Position numbers and translations under genes: made by a program. Of a DNA stretch of 64,000 bases, positions 53,064-61,380 are shown piece after piece. The notes under the pieces are model-generated. The model had not been told where the DNA came from. It saw only the letters and a program-made list of their open reading frames with translations, and searched no databases. Every line of letters begins with the position of its first letter. Position 1 is the first letter of the stretch. Source of the DNA: Clostridiales bacterium (GTDB lineage Bacteria; Bacillota; Clostridia; Saccharofermentanales; Saccharofermentanaceae); the NCBI GenBank assembly GCA_017617995.1, contig JAFZVE010000038.1, positions 184,391 to 248,390 on the forward strand, given 5' to 3'.

Positions 53064-53897
53064 TTACACCTGGTAGGGAGAGAGGACACCGATCTGCTCA
53101 CAGATCGTCTTTACCAATTCATTCTCGTCGCCGCTTCTGTCGAGCAAACGGATATGGAAAACCTCTTTTCCGCTTCTATACACGCACATCGCAAAAGCCT
53201 GATTCGTACCTTCCCGGTAGTAGATCGTATAGTCATAGTCAACGGTACCGACTAATACCCGGCCATCGTCTGCCGCCTGGGACCGGAATTCTTCCTCCAT
53301 GGCCGTATAGAGCGCCACAGCCTGTTTCTCATCCGCAAAAGTAAACGCATAGGCGATCACAGACTCCGAATTCTCATCCTGATCCTTGATCGCCGAGAAC
53401 AGTGCCGATCCGGACATCACATCAAGAGCGGGCCACTTCTTCTGCCAGTTGAGCATCTGATCGTAGATTTCCTGGGCCGCCGCCCCCTCGGCCGAGGCAA
53501 AGCCCTGTTTTTCCTCAAGATAATTCAGGTAGTCCTGGAGTGTGGAAGAGTCCGTCTCCTCTATCCCGGCCGCGCTTGCTGCCGCAGCCAGATCAAATCT
53601 CACCGTATTATCCTGAGTCCCGAAAGGATCACTGACTTCGGAAGGATCACTGACTTCGGAAGGATCACTGACTTCGGAAGGATCACTGACTTCGGAAGGA
53701 ACACTCTCCCCGGAAGTGCCATCGGAAGAACCATCCGGTTCCGAGTCCTCGTCGTGGGTCGACTCAGTCTTGACCACTTTCCTGCTCTTCGTCTCTTTCT
53801 TGTCCGCGCATCCGGAGAACAGAAGAAGCCCAAGCATTACTGCCAGCATCACGCCCAGAACTCTCGAGAACTTATCTTTTCCTTCTTTTTTCTTCAT
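53064..53897 (-). CDS. Lipoprotein with DPSEVS tandem repeat
   Basis: A 277-residue lipoprotein: signal with lipid-modified Cys at about 30 (LLLFSGC), an acidic spacer with four to five copies of Asp-Pro-Ser-Glu-Val-Ser, and a folded domain (about 105-277) that I do not recognise. The start at 53897 follows GGCGGAG. It is convergent with bioY, 14 bases away. Its role is unknown, probably at the cell surface. Confidence 0.7.
   Translation of the reverse strand: MKKKEGKDKFSRVLGVMLAVMLGLLLFSGCADKKETKSRKVVKTESTHDEDSEPDGSSDGTSGESVPSEVSDPSEVSDPSEVSDPSEVSDPFGTQDNTVRFDLAAAASAAGIEETDSSTLQDYLNYLEEKQGFASAEGAAAQEIYDQMLNWQKKWPALDVMSGSALFSAIKDQDENSESVIAYAFTFADEKQAVALYTAMEEEFRSQAADDGRVLVGTVDYDYTIYYREGTNQAFAMCVYRSGKEVFHIRLLDRSGDENELVKTICEQIGVLSPYQV
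53626..53697. repeat. Four perfect tandem copies of an 18-bp unit
   Basis: The unit ggatcactgacttcggaa repeats four times without change within the lipoprotein gene, coding a hexapeptide. Its perfection suggests recent expansion and possible length variation between strains. Confidence 0.95.
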
Positions 53898-54041
53898 TTC
53901 TCCGCCCATCCGCAGTTCTTCTCCACACCGGTCTCCACGCACATCCGGGGCGCTTCACCCGGCCGGATCCTCAGCTTATTATATCCAAATTCAATAGTAT
54001 GGTAAAATGACTCTTATAGATTAACGAATGCGAGTAGTAAG

Positions 54042-55982
54042 ATGAAAAATCAAAACACGATACGATATCCGAATCAGTCCTTCCGCCCGCGCCGGGTGAG
54101 AAACAATAACCGGGGCATCTACATCCTCTTTACGATCACGGCTGCGCTGGTCGTTCTGACGATCATCCTCGGCATTGCGACATTCATCAAGTCAAAAAAG
54201 GATCTCTCGACAGACGAGGGCGCCGGCACGACGCCGTCATCTGTCGCGACCGAGACAGATGAGAACGGGAACATCATCATCCCGAACACGGACACAAGCG
54301 ACAGCGAGACGACCGAGACAACCGTGGATCCCGCCACGATTCCGGCCCCGAACCAGAATCCTCTCCTCTTCCCCGCAACCGTGAGAATGGACGTAGCGGT
54401 AGGCACGCCCCAATCGGCATACTCCCCCTCCGGCCGCGGCACTCAGCAGGACATCTACCATGGACAGGAGAGACTCAGCTCCTACCAGCGCGAATCCGAG
54501 ATTCACATGGGCGATCCGCTCAACTACCAGAGCCTCGCCGGCATCCTCACTTTCCGCGGCAACAACTTCCGCAACTGTGCCTCCTGGGGCTATGCCGATA
54601 TCGACCCGACCAAACCGGAAGGCGAGCATTTCGAGAAGGTCTGGGAATTCACCGAACTCAAGTTCAAGAGCACCCCGCTGTCCAGCTCATGGAGCTGGGT
54701 AGGCGTAGGCTGGACCGGACAGGCCCTGGCTGTAAGATGGGGCTACGACATGCAACAGCAGATGAACATGTATCCCGATAAGAAATCGAAAGAGAACCTG
54801 ACGGAGATCATCATCGCCTCCCAGGACGGACACGTCTATTTCCTCGATCTCGATGACGGACAGAAGACACGCGATCCCCTGAACGTCGGCGCCACCATCA
54901 AGGGCACCCCGGCTGTGGATCCACGCGGCTATCCGATCCTCTACGTCGGACAGGGCGATGACAACGGCACCCGTGGCGAGATCGGCTGGCGTATCTACAG
55001 TCTCCTGAACTTCGAGCTTCTCTATTTCCAGACCGGTCTGGATCCCCGAGCCCACAGAACGACCTGGGGCGCCTGCGACTCCTCCCCGATCATCGACGCG
55101 AATTCCGATACACTCATCTACCCGAGTGAGAACGGCATGATCTACACCGTCAAGCTCAACACCCAGTTCAACCCTGATGCCGGCACCGTCACGGTCAATC
55201 CGGACACCGTCGCTTACCGCTACATATTTGACGGCGTCTCGGGAAGCCAGCTTGGTATCGAGAGCTCGATTGCGATCTATGACCACTACGGCTGGTGCAC
55301 CGACAACGCAGGTAACCTCATCTGCGTCGACCTGAATACGCTGACGCTCGTATGGTCCCGCCGTCTCGACGACGACTCGGACGTCACACCGGTCATCGAG
55401 GAAGAGAACGGTCACGTATATCTGTACACCGGAACCGAGGTCGACTGGCAGAAAGACGAACTCGAATATCAGGGCCAGTCCTTCACCTATAAGATCGATG
55501 CCATGACCGGTGAAGAAGTATGGTGCAAGACCGTAGCATGCTACACCAAGAACGGCACCAGCTCCAGTGACGACATCAACGGCGGCATGCTCGGCAACCC
55601 GATCATCGGCAAGAAGTCCATCGACAATCTGGTCATTTTCTCATACAGCATGACGAAGAACACCTTCTACGGCAACGCACTCGTCGCCTACGACAAAGAG
55701 ACCGGAAACGAAGTATGGAGATATGACTGGAACACCTACACCTGGAGCTCGCCGGTCGACATTTACGACGAAGAAGGCAATCCTTACATCGTCGTCTTCG
55801 ACAGTCAGGCGCAGGGACATCTCGTAGACGGAAAGACCGGCGTCCGTATCGGACTGATCCAGGGACTCAAGCAGGCAGATTATGATCAGCTGACCAACTT
55901 CGAGGCCGCTCCGATCGTCGTCGACAACATGATCGTCATCAGCCAGCGCTCCACCGCGATCTACGGCATCAAGGTCTCATAA
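54042..55982 (+). CDS. Membrane-anchored PQQ-type beta-propeller protein
   Basis: A 646-residue protein with one N-terminal membrane helix (about 26-48), a Thr/Ser/Glu-rich spacer (to about 105) and a beta-propeller of PQQ-like or WD40-like blades (about 180-646) such as IIIASQDGHVYFLDLDDGQ, LVAYDKETGNEVWRYDW and FSYSMTKNTFYGN. It would be anchored outside the membrane. The ligand is unknown; in Clostridia such proteins are thought to be scaffolds or sensors. The start has only a weak ribosome site. Confidence 0.82.
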   Translation: MKNQNTIRYPNQSFRPRRVRNNNRGIYILFTITAALVVLTIILGIATFIKSKKDLSTDEGAGTTPSSVATETDENGNIIIPNTDTSDSETTETTVDPATIPAPNQNPLLFPATVRMDVAVGTPQSAYSPSGRGTQQDIYHGQERLSSYQRESEIHMGDPLNYQSLAGILTFRGNNFRNCASWGYADIDPTKPEGEHFEKVWEFTELKFKSTPLSSSWSWVGVGWTGQALAVRWGYDMQQQMNMYPDKKSKENLTEIIIASQDGHVYFLDLDDGQKTRDPLNVGATIKGTPAVDPRGYPILYVGQGDDNGTRGEIGWRIYSLLNFELLYFQTGLDPRAHRTTWGACDSSPIIDANSDTLIYPSENGMIYTVKLNTQFNPDAGTVTVNPDTVAYRYIFDGVSGSQLGIESSIAIYDHYGWCTDNAGNLICVDLNTLTLVWSRRLDDDSDVTPVIEEENGHVYLYTGTEVDWQKDELEYQGQSFTYKIDAMTGEEVWCKTVACYTKNGTSSSDDINGGMLGNPIIGKKSIDNLVIFSYSMTKNTFYGNALVAYDKETGNEVWRYDWNTYTWSSPVDIYDEEGNPYIVVFDSQAQGHLVDGKTGVRIGLIQGLKQADYDQLTNFEAAPIVVDNMIVISQRSTAIYGIKVS

Positions 55983-55991
55983 GATCCGCGA

Positions 55992-56453
55992 TCAATAACC
56001 GAGATACTTTATGGCATCCTTCACCTGTACTTCACTCGTGCCGGATGCCATAATCAATGTATTCTCCGCGAAAATCACTATGGCGATATAGTCCGTACCG
56101 TTCTTCGCGGTAAATTTCTGGTTGCCTATGGTTATTTCGGTATAGTCGCCGGCATGCTTCGCTCTCTCGAAACTGTGCTTCGTCGTATTGAAGCACATCC
56201 GGGCATCGTCTTCACTCTCAAATTCACTATACGTCACTGTGACGCTCTTACTGTTTTCCTCCGGATAGGCAACATAGGAGGAGAGGAGCCCATCTGCACT
56301 CGTATCGGATTGATTCACGACAAAAGAATGGTCCCGGAGCCTCAGTGCAAATTCCTCGCCGGAGATCTTCTTGATTCTTTTGGAGCATGCCGCCATTGCC
56401 AAAATATTTAAGATCACGAGCACAATTGCCAGAAGCCTTTTAAAGTTCCTCAT
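55992..56453 (-). CDS. Lipoprotein of unknown function, 153 residues
   Basis: A small lipoprotein with signal ending at Cys23 (LAMAACS) and a mature domain of about 125 residues of alternating strands and helices (SVTVTYSEFESEDDARMCF, then TEITIGNQKFTAKNG). I do not recognise the family. The start at 56453 follows GGGGAGAATCTCA. It is convergent with the beta-propeller gene, 9 bases apart. A TATAAT (56498-56503) lies upstream on its strand. Confidence 0.65.
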   Translation of the reverse strand: MRNFKRLLAIVLVILNILAMAACSKRIKKISGEEFALRLRDHSFVVNQSDTSADGLLSSYVAYPEENSKSVTVTYSEFESEDDARMCFNTTKHSFERAKHAGDYTEITIGNQKFTAKNGTDYIAIVIFAENTLIMASGTSEVQVKDAIKYLGY

Positions 56454-56517
56454 TGAGATTCTCCCCACTAAACCGAAGTGTAATTATTCGTGAGGATATT
56501 ATACTACTTTTTCACGC

Positions 56518-57384
56518 CTACTCGTTTCTCGCATTTTTCTTCGCAAGATGGGTCCAGTTCCGGATACCCACGATCGCCTCGACGAGGTAGATGCCCTTCT
56601 TGGTCACATAGACAGGATCTTTCTTAAGAACATACTGGGCGACCGCGATCACATCCGTGATCAGCCACCAGACATACTGCTCCTTGTACCTTAGGGCCTC
56701 GAGGACCACCGCTACGATACCGATCGCGAAGATCGCCGAGTCGAGCCATTTCATAAAGGTCACATTCCAGCCGAACTGATCGGCAAACTTCATCCAAGTA
56801 TTCCCCGCCCAGAACGACAGCGCATAGTGTACGACAACAGTCAGGGCGATGATGAATCCTGTCACCAGAAGATTCTGCCACCACAGGAGCCGCTTCGACT
56901 TGGCGAGGAGCTTGTCTTCCTCATCCTTGTGCTTATACCAGTTCACCCAGGAGATGATATTCATCGGGAAATACACGATCGCCTCGAGCCAGAATGTCGC
57001 CCAGATGCCGAAGTACCAGAGGTAGATCATGAACACGGTGGTATTCACCACGGCAAAAGGAAAGTTCATGCGGTTGGCCTTGGCACAGAAGAAGACGCAG
57101 ATGATCCCGCAAAGTCCGGACACGAAGTTGATGATCGCGAGCCACCGCGGTGTTCCTTCCTGCGGAAGGATCGCGTAGTAGATCGAGATCCCCAGCATGA
57201 TCAGGCACATCAGGATCTCATACCACTTGAGGCTCTTAAAAGCCTTCAAGATCTTGCGAAGAAGGCTCATCTCCTTCTCCTTAGCTTTCTTTCCTTCCTC
57301 TTGCCGGACCGGAGCTTCTTCCTTTAGATTCTCCTGTTTATCTATCTCTTTTCCTTTTACTTTTTCCTTATCTAAACCATCCAT
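56518..57384 (-). CDS. pnuC: Nicotinamide nucleoside transporter PnuC
   Basis: A 288-residue PnuC-family membrane protein. A charged N-terminal tail (1-45) is followed by seven or so helices. The end, WWLITDVIAVAQYVLKK followed by KGIYL, and the central WVNWYKHK are characteristic. It moves nicotinamide riboside (or a related NAD precursor) by facilitated diffusion. The start overlaps the end of the NMN adenylyltransferase gene by 13 bases and has GGAG 8 bases upstream. Controlled by NrtR as the last gene of the nrtR operon. Confidence 0.92.
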   Translation of the reverse strand: MDGLDKEKVKGKEIDKQENLKEEAPVRQEEGKKAKEKEMSLLRKILKAFKSLKWYEILMCLIMLGISIYYAILPQEGTPRWLAIINFVSGLCGIICVFFCAKANRMNFPFAVVNTTVFMIYLWYFGIWATFWLEAIVYFPMNIISWVNWYKHKDEEDKLLAKSKRLLWWQNLLVTGFIIALTVVVHYALSFWAGNTWMKFADQFGWNVTFMKWLDSAIFAIGIVAVVLEALRYKEQYVWWLITDVIAVAQYVLKKDPVYVTKKGIYLVEAIVGIRNWTHLAKKNARNE

Positions 57385-57860
57385 TTTTCTTTCTCCTTCA
57401 TAATCTTCATGGCACGGATAAGCGTGCTGCTGATCGGATATGTTTTTCTCTCGGCATCCACGATCACGTGCGTCGCCTCCGGATAGGCCCGTGAGAAGTA
57501 TTCCCCATATGACGGTTCACTTGAGTAGACGAAGTCCATATGCGGGACAAACTCCCGGACCAGCGGCGTCTCTGCGTCCCAGTCTTCCCTTCCGTCCGGA
57601 AGCTTAAGGTCAATAACATCCACGACGTGAAACTCGATATTGTCATAAAGTGCACACACTCTCCGGAGCTGCTCCGTCCTCGCCTCGATCTTAAGTGTCG
57701 CATCCGTATCCGTTTTTCGGACCCGGATCTCATCATCGCCGTTTACGAACATGATGACCACGACGTGATCGCACTGTCTCGCGGCCGTATCGATGCAGAA
57801 GAGATGCCCCTTGTGCATCGGCAGGAATTTTCCACCGTAAAAACCGGTTATTTTCTCCAT
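57372..57860 (-). CDS. NadR/NadM-type nicotinamide-nucleotide adenylyltransferase
   Basis: A 162-residue nucleotidyltransferase. The GFYGGKFLPMHKGH motif (6-19) contains the HxGH site, and YPISSTLIRAM near the end is the SxTxxR site. It should join NMN and ATP into NAD. It lacks the C-terminal ribosylnicotinamide kinase of full-length NadR, so if PnuC imports nicotinamide riboside the kinase must be elsewhere. The start at 57860 follows AAAGGAGAGACT. It lies between nrtR and pnuC. Confidence 0.88.
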   Translation of the reverse strand: MEKITGFYGGKFLPMHKGHLFCIDTAARQCDHVVVIMFVNGDDEIRVRKTDTDATLKIEARTEQLRRVCALYDNIEFHVVDVIDLKLPDGREDWDAETPLVREFVPHMDFVYSSEPSYGEYFSRAYPEATHVIVDAERKTYPISSTLIRAMKIMKEKEKWMV

Positions 57861-57882
57861 AGTCTCTCCTTTTTGATCACAC

Positions 57883-58641
57883 TCAGCGCTCGGCCAGTGC
57901 ATAAAGCCGGGCCGGTTTCCCTTTAGAAATCACGGTCTTTCCCGTATCCGTGACTTTCCCTGTCGCGACATAATCCCGAAGGAATGCCTTCCGGAAATTC
58001 GGAAGATCCAGCGAACGGTTCTTGATCGTCTCGTGGATGCGCTTCAGCTCTGAGATCGTAAATTCCTCTCTGTCCCGAAGAAGGTTAAAAGCATCGTCTT
58101 CGTAATCGATACGGTTCCGAAGTCTCGTGATCGCCATCCTGATGATCTCACTGTGGTCAAAAGCCAGATCCTCTTCGGAAATCGTGACATCTTCTCCGAA
58201 GAAGAGGATCCCGTTCACGTCATACTTGATCCGGAAGAGCTTGGCGTCTGAAGCGTCGTCACCGGGGCGGATATCCAGTCTGGACTTAGGGACCAGCGCC
58301 GTGTACGCCACCGAGATGACCGTCGTTCGAGGGTCACGTCCGAGGCTTCCGAAAGTATAGAGCTGCTTGAGATACACATCGTCGATATTTGTCTCGGTCC
58401 GAAGCTCCCGGGCCGCCGCCTCATCGATCGACTCCTCTCCCGCGTGGAGAAAACCACCCGGTATCGCCCAGGATCCTCTGAACGGATGCTCTCCTCTTTT
58501 GATCAGGAGGATACAGAGTTCATCGCTCTCATCGAGCGTCAGAATCACGACATCTGCCGTCACGGACGGCCGTTCAAACTTCGAGGCATCGTATGACTTA
58601 AGGAAATCCTTCTCTTTCTCATTGCTGCGACGTTGTTTCAT
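57883..58641 (-). CDS. nrtR: NrtR, Nudix-related regulator of NAD metabolism
   Basis: A 252-residue NrtR: a Nudix-like domain (about 25-165) and a C-terminal winged helix (about 175-250, DREEFTISELKRIHETI, then GKPARLYAL). The Nudix box region GGFLHAGEESIDEAAAREL has one extra residue, and the next part reads RTETNI rather than xEExGU, so ADP-ribose may be bound but is probably not cleaved. It most likely represses its own operon through the palindrome at 58682-58698. The start follows AAGGAGG. Confidence 0.9.
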   Translation of the reverse strand: MKQRRSNEKEKDFLKSYDASKFERPSVTADVVILTLDESDELCILLIKRGEHPFRGSWAIPGGFLHAGEESIDEAAARELRTETNIDDVYLKQLYTFGSLGRDPRTTVISVAYTALVPKSRLDIRPGDDASDAKLFRIKYDVNGILFFGEDVTISEEDLAFDHSEIIRMAITRLRNRIDYEDDAFNLLRDREEFTISELKRIHETIKNRSLDLPNFRKAFLRDYVATGKVTDTGKTVISKGKPARLYALAER

Positions 58642-58678
58642 GTGGATATCCTCCTTAATGGTACACTAGGATATTCAC

Positions 58679-58707
58679 ATTATGGTACATCATACCATTT
58701 ATGTCAA
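58679..58707 (-). promoter_or_regulatory. nrtR operon promoter with NrtR palindrome
   Basis: TTGACA (58702-58707), 17 bases, CATAAT (58679-58684). The spacer carries the palindrome ATGGTA-5-TACCAT (58682-58698). A further ATGGTACA half-site lies at 58658-58665. Confidence 0.82.
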
Positions 58708-59454
58708 CCCCGAAAGATTTGAATTGTAGTATCGCATCCGGTACTGGTGCGGAGTGAATCCTGTAGCACTGCGGAAAGTCTTGATGAAATGGCTCTGGGA
58801 GCAATACCCCAGAGAATAAGCGATTTTGGAATAGGAGTACTCCGTGCGCGTCAGAAGAGCCCGCGCGGTGTCAGTCCGTCTTCTCCCGAGATACGATCCG
58901 AACGGCTCTCCGACCTCTTTCTTGAAAAGTACGGCCAGATACGCCAGATGAAGATTCGTCTCCGAAGCCAGATCCTGAAGCGTGATCCTCGACGTGAAGT
59001 GCGCGTCGATATAGTCGAGGCAGATCATGATCGGCTTCGAGTAGTGTGTCGCACTCTGGGACTCCCTTACCAGCTCTACCGCATGCTTCCAAAATTCACG
59101 GTTGAGCGAACGGATCTCCGGTATCGAATTTGTCACATCGGCCTTCTGGATATACAGGTCCGAGGCGGCATACACACGCTCCTGCGGAACCCCCGCCTCG
59201 ATGCAGTACCTGGTGGCCAGACCGGTATTCACGATAAAGAGATAGCGCGCATTGCGGAGCGGATCCATCGAGAGCGTCCCCTGCATATCCGGATCGCACA
59301 TCCGGTCCGATTCTTCCACCGCCCGCATATCCCCCTGCATCAGCAGATGGAAACGCAGACTCTCTTCCTTATACGTAGTATGCGCAAAGGCATTCCCGCT
59401 GTTCTCGGCCAGAAGCCGCATGATCTCCGATCTCGGGATGAGCGATTCACTCAT
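58699..59454 (-). CDS. AraC-family transcriptional regulator
   Basis: A 251-residue regulator. The C-terminal AraC DNA-binding domain (about 145-245) has two helix-turn-helix units (TLQDLASETNLHLAYLAVLFK and SYSKIAYSLGYCSQSHFIKTF). The N-terminal part (about 1-140) lacks a clear cupin pattern and may bind an unknown ligand. It ends in the nrtR promoter region, overlapping the -35 by a few bases on the same strand, so transcription of this gene would run into nrtR. It is divergent from the MutS-like gene. Confidence 0.88.
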   Translation of the reverse strand: MSESLIPRSEIMRLLAENSGNAFAHTTYKEESLRFHLLMQGDMRAVEESDRMCDPDMQGTLSMDPLRNARYLFIVNTGLATRYCIEAGVPQERVYAASDLYIQKADVTNSIPEIRSLNREFWKHAVELVRESQSATHYSKPIMICLDYIDAHFTSRITLQDLASETNLHLAYLAVLFKKEVGEPFGSYLGRRRTDTARALLTRTEYSYSKIAYSLGYCSQSHFIKTFRSATGFTPHQYRMRYYNSNLSGLT

Positions 59455-59628
59455 GACGTCTCTCCTTTACATAAAGAAAGTGATATATTTCTTAGAATCA
59501 TTGTATATGACAAAGCCAAAGAAATCTATATTGTAGAAGAGTCGCACAGGTTTCCATGACATACCGGGCTTGATCTGCACGCTCGAAAAGATGCGTCTCT
59601 CTCATCCGCACGACAGGAGAACTAAAAG

Positions 59629-61215
59629 ATGAATATTCTTTTTGCCAATGAAAACGAGAAAAAATACAGACAGATGCCGGACGAGACCGCCAAGGATCTC
59701 GCGATCGACGAGATCATCTCCAGGATCTCGGTAGGTGTCTACGACAAAGCGATCCTGCGATCGATCATGCTCGAGCTCCCGAAAGACCCGGACGACATCC
59801 GATTCCGTCAGGAGATCTTCTGCGATTTTTCCAGAAACGAGGGGCTTCGCGAATCCCTCGAAGAAGCCCTTCCCATGATCCGCACGATGCGCGATTTCGC
59901 CGGAGCAAGAAGGGCCGTACGTGACAAAGACAATTCCCTCTATACCCTTCTTTCCGACCTTAGGTCTCTGGCCACATACGTCGATACCACGCGGTATCTC
60001 AGTGAGCAGCTCGCCCGCTTTGAGCTTTCTTCCCGCGCCCTGACGAAACTCCGCGACGAGCTTCTGGCCATTACGGAAACCGAAGACTTCAGTGATGCCG
60101 AGAAGGACATCAAGGTCATGCTCGAGGATCTTTCCACGGTGCGAAGTGCCATGATCGGCATCAATTTCAATCCTGATCTGTCAATCTCCGAGGTGGCGGC
60201 AATCGAATTCTTGCCCTACCCGCTGAGATCGAAATACAAGTTTGTCCAGATGGCCGCCATCTTCGGACCGATCATACAGGCCGGGCAGGCTGCACAGGCG
60301 TTGACGAGGACACTCGGAAACGCACCGAAGTCCGATGATCCGCTCCTGGCCGCCATCGCGCCCAAACTCGAGAAGCACCTCAAGAAGCACTTCTCCGATA
60401 TCAAACAGGTTCTCTCGAAGTACACGAAACTCGACGGACACTTCATCACGGAGATGTACGAAGGGCTGACCTTCTACGTCGCGCTTTCCCGATTCGCCGC
60501 TTCACTTAAGGGCGCGGGCTATGAGCTGTGTATGCCTGAGATCTCGGACGAGTCAGATCGCCACTTTGAAGTGAAAGATTTCTACAATGTCCGACTGGCA
60601 GTTCTTAACAAGAAGGACATCGTGAAGAATGATTTCTGTTTCTCGGAAGATGAACGTCTGTTCATCCTGACAGGCCCGAACAGAGGCGGTAAGACGATCC
60701 TCGAACAGGGGCTCGGTCTCATCTCCGTCTTCGCGGCATTAGGATTCTTCGTCACCGCTTCTTCCTGCCGAGGACTTCCGTTTCAGAACATCCTGACACA
60801 TTTCCCGATCGACGAGAATCTGACGATCAACTACGGCCGGCTCGGTGAAGAAGCCGTACGTGTGAGGAGTATCGTGAAGGAAGCGGATAGCAGAACGCTC
60901 GTCCTCTTCAACGAGACCTATTCCACCACATCCGAAGCCGACGCTCTCTATCTGTCGGAAGATCTTCTGCACATCCTCAAAGACAAAGGATCGGCCGTGA
61001 TTTTCAATACGCATATCCACGAGCTCGCGAGGCGCATCGACAAGATGAGCGAATGGGAAGGCCCCGGCTCCGTCGTGAGCCTGATCATGGAGATCAAGGA
61101 CAACATCAACACCTTCAAAGTAAGAAGAAGTCCGCCGGACACCTCCTCCTACGCAAGAAACATCGCCCTCAAATACGGGATCACATACGAGCAGATGAAA
61201 GAAGAGAAAAACTAG
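59629..61215 (+). CDS. MutS-like ABC ATPase (solitary, small)
   Basis: A 528-residue protein related to the MutS core and ATPase domains. Walker A is GPNRGGKT (349-356; MutS has GPNMGGKS), and Walker B is LVLFNET (424-430), where Asn replaces the usual Asp; THIHELA (461-467) is the H-loop. The N-terminal half is helical (lever/clamp-like). It has no mismatch-recognition domain or nuclease, so it is not the standard mismatch repair MutS. Its substrate is unknown. The start follows AGGAGAACT. Confidence 0.85.
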   Translation: MNILFANENEKKYRQMPDETAKDLAIDEIISRISVGVYDKAILRSIMLELPKDPDDIRFRQEIFCDFSRNEGLRESLEEALPMIRTMRDFAGARRAVRDKDNSLYTLLSDLRSLATYVDTTRYLSEQLARFELSSRALTKLRDELLAITETEDFSDAEKDIKVMLEDLSTVRSAMIGINFNPDLSISEVAAIEFLPYPLRSKYKFVQMAAIFGPIIQAGQAAQALTRTLGNAPKSDDPLLAAIAPKLEKHLKKHFSDIKQVLSKYTKLDGHFITEMYEGLTFYVALSRFAASLKGAGYELCMPEISDESDRHFEVKDFYNVRLAVLNKKDIVKNDFCFSEDERLFILTGPNRGGKTILEQGLGLISVFAALGFFVTASSCRGLPFQNILTHFPIDENLTINYGRLGEEAVRVRSIVKEADSRTLVLFNETYSTTSEADALYLSEDLLHILKDKGSAVIFNTHIHELARRIDKMSEWEGPGSVVSLIMEIKDNINTFKVRRSPPDTSSYARNIALKYGITYEQMKEEKN

Positions 61216-61380
61216 TTTCTCCCTGCCCTGCAGGGCACTCCGCTTCACGGCTTTTTTCTTCGTGTAGCATATTCTTAACATTCGGAAAACACACTCTCTA
61301 TTGAAAGAGACCCCCTCCCTATAGTAATCTTTGTATTAGGTATTGGAAAAAATCAAAAAGAAGGGTCTGGATCGCGAAGA

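Noticed and set aside
61216..61380. Intrinsic terminator after the MutS-like gene
   Set aside because: GCCCTGCAGGGC is followed by 15 non-T bases before the T run, so the geometry does not fit.
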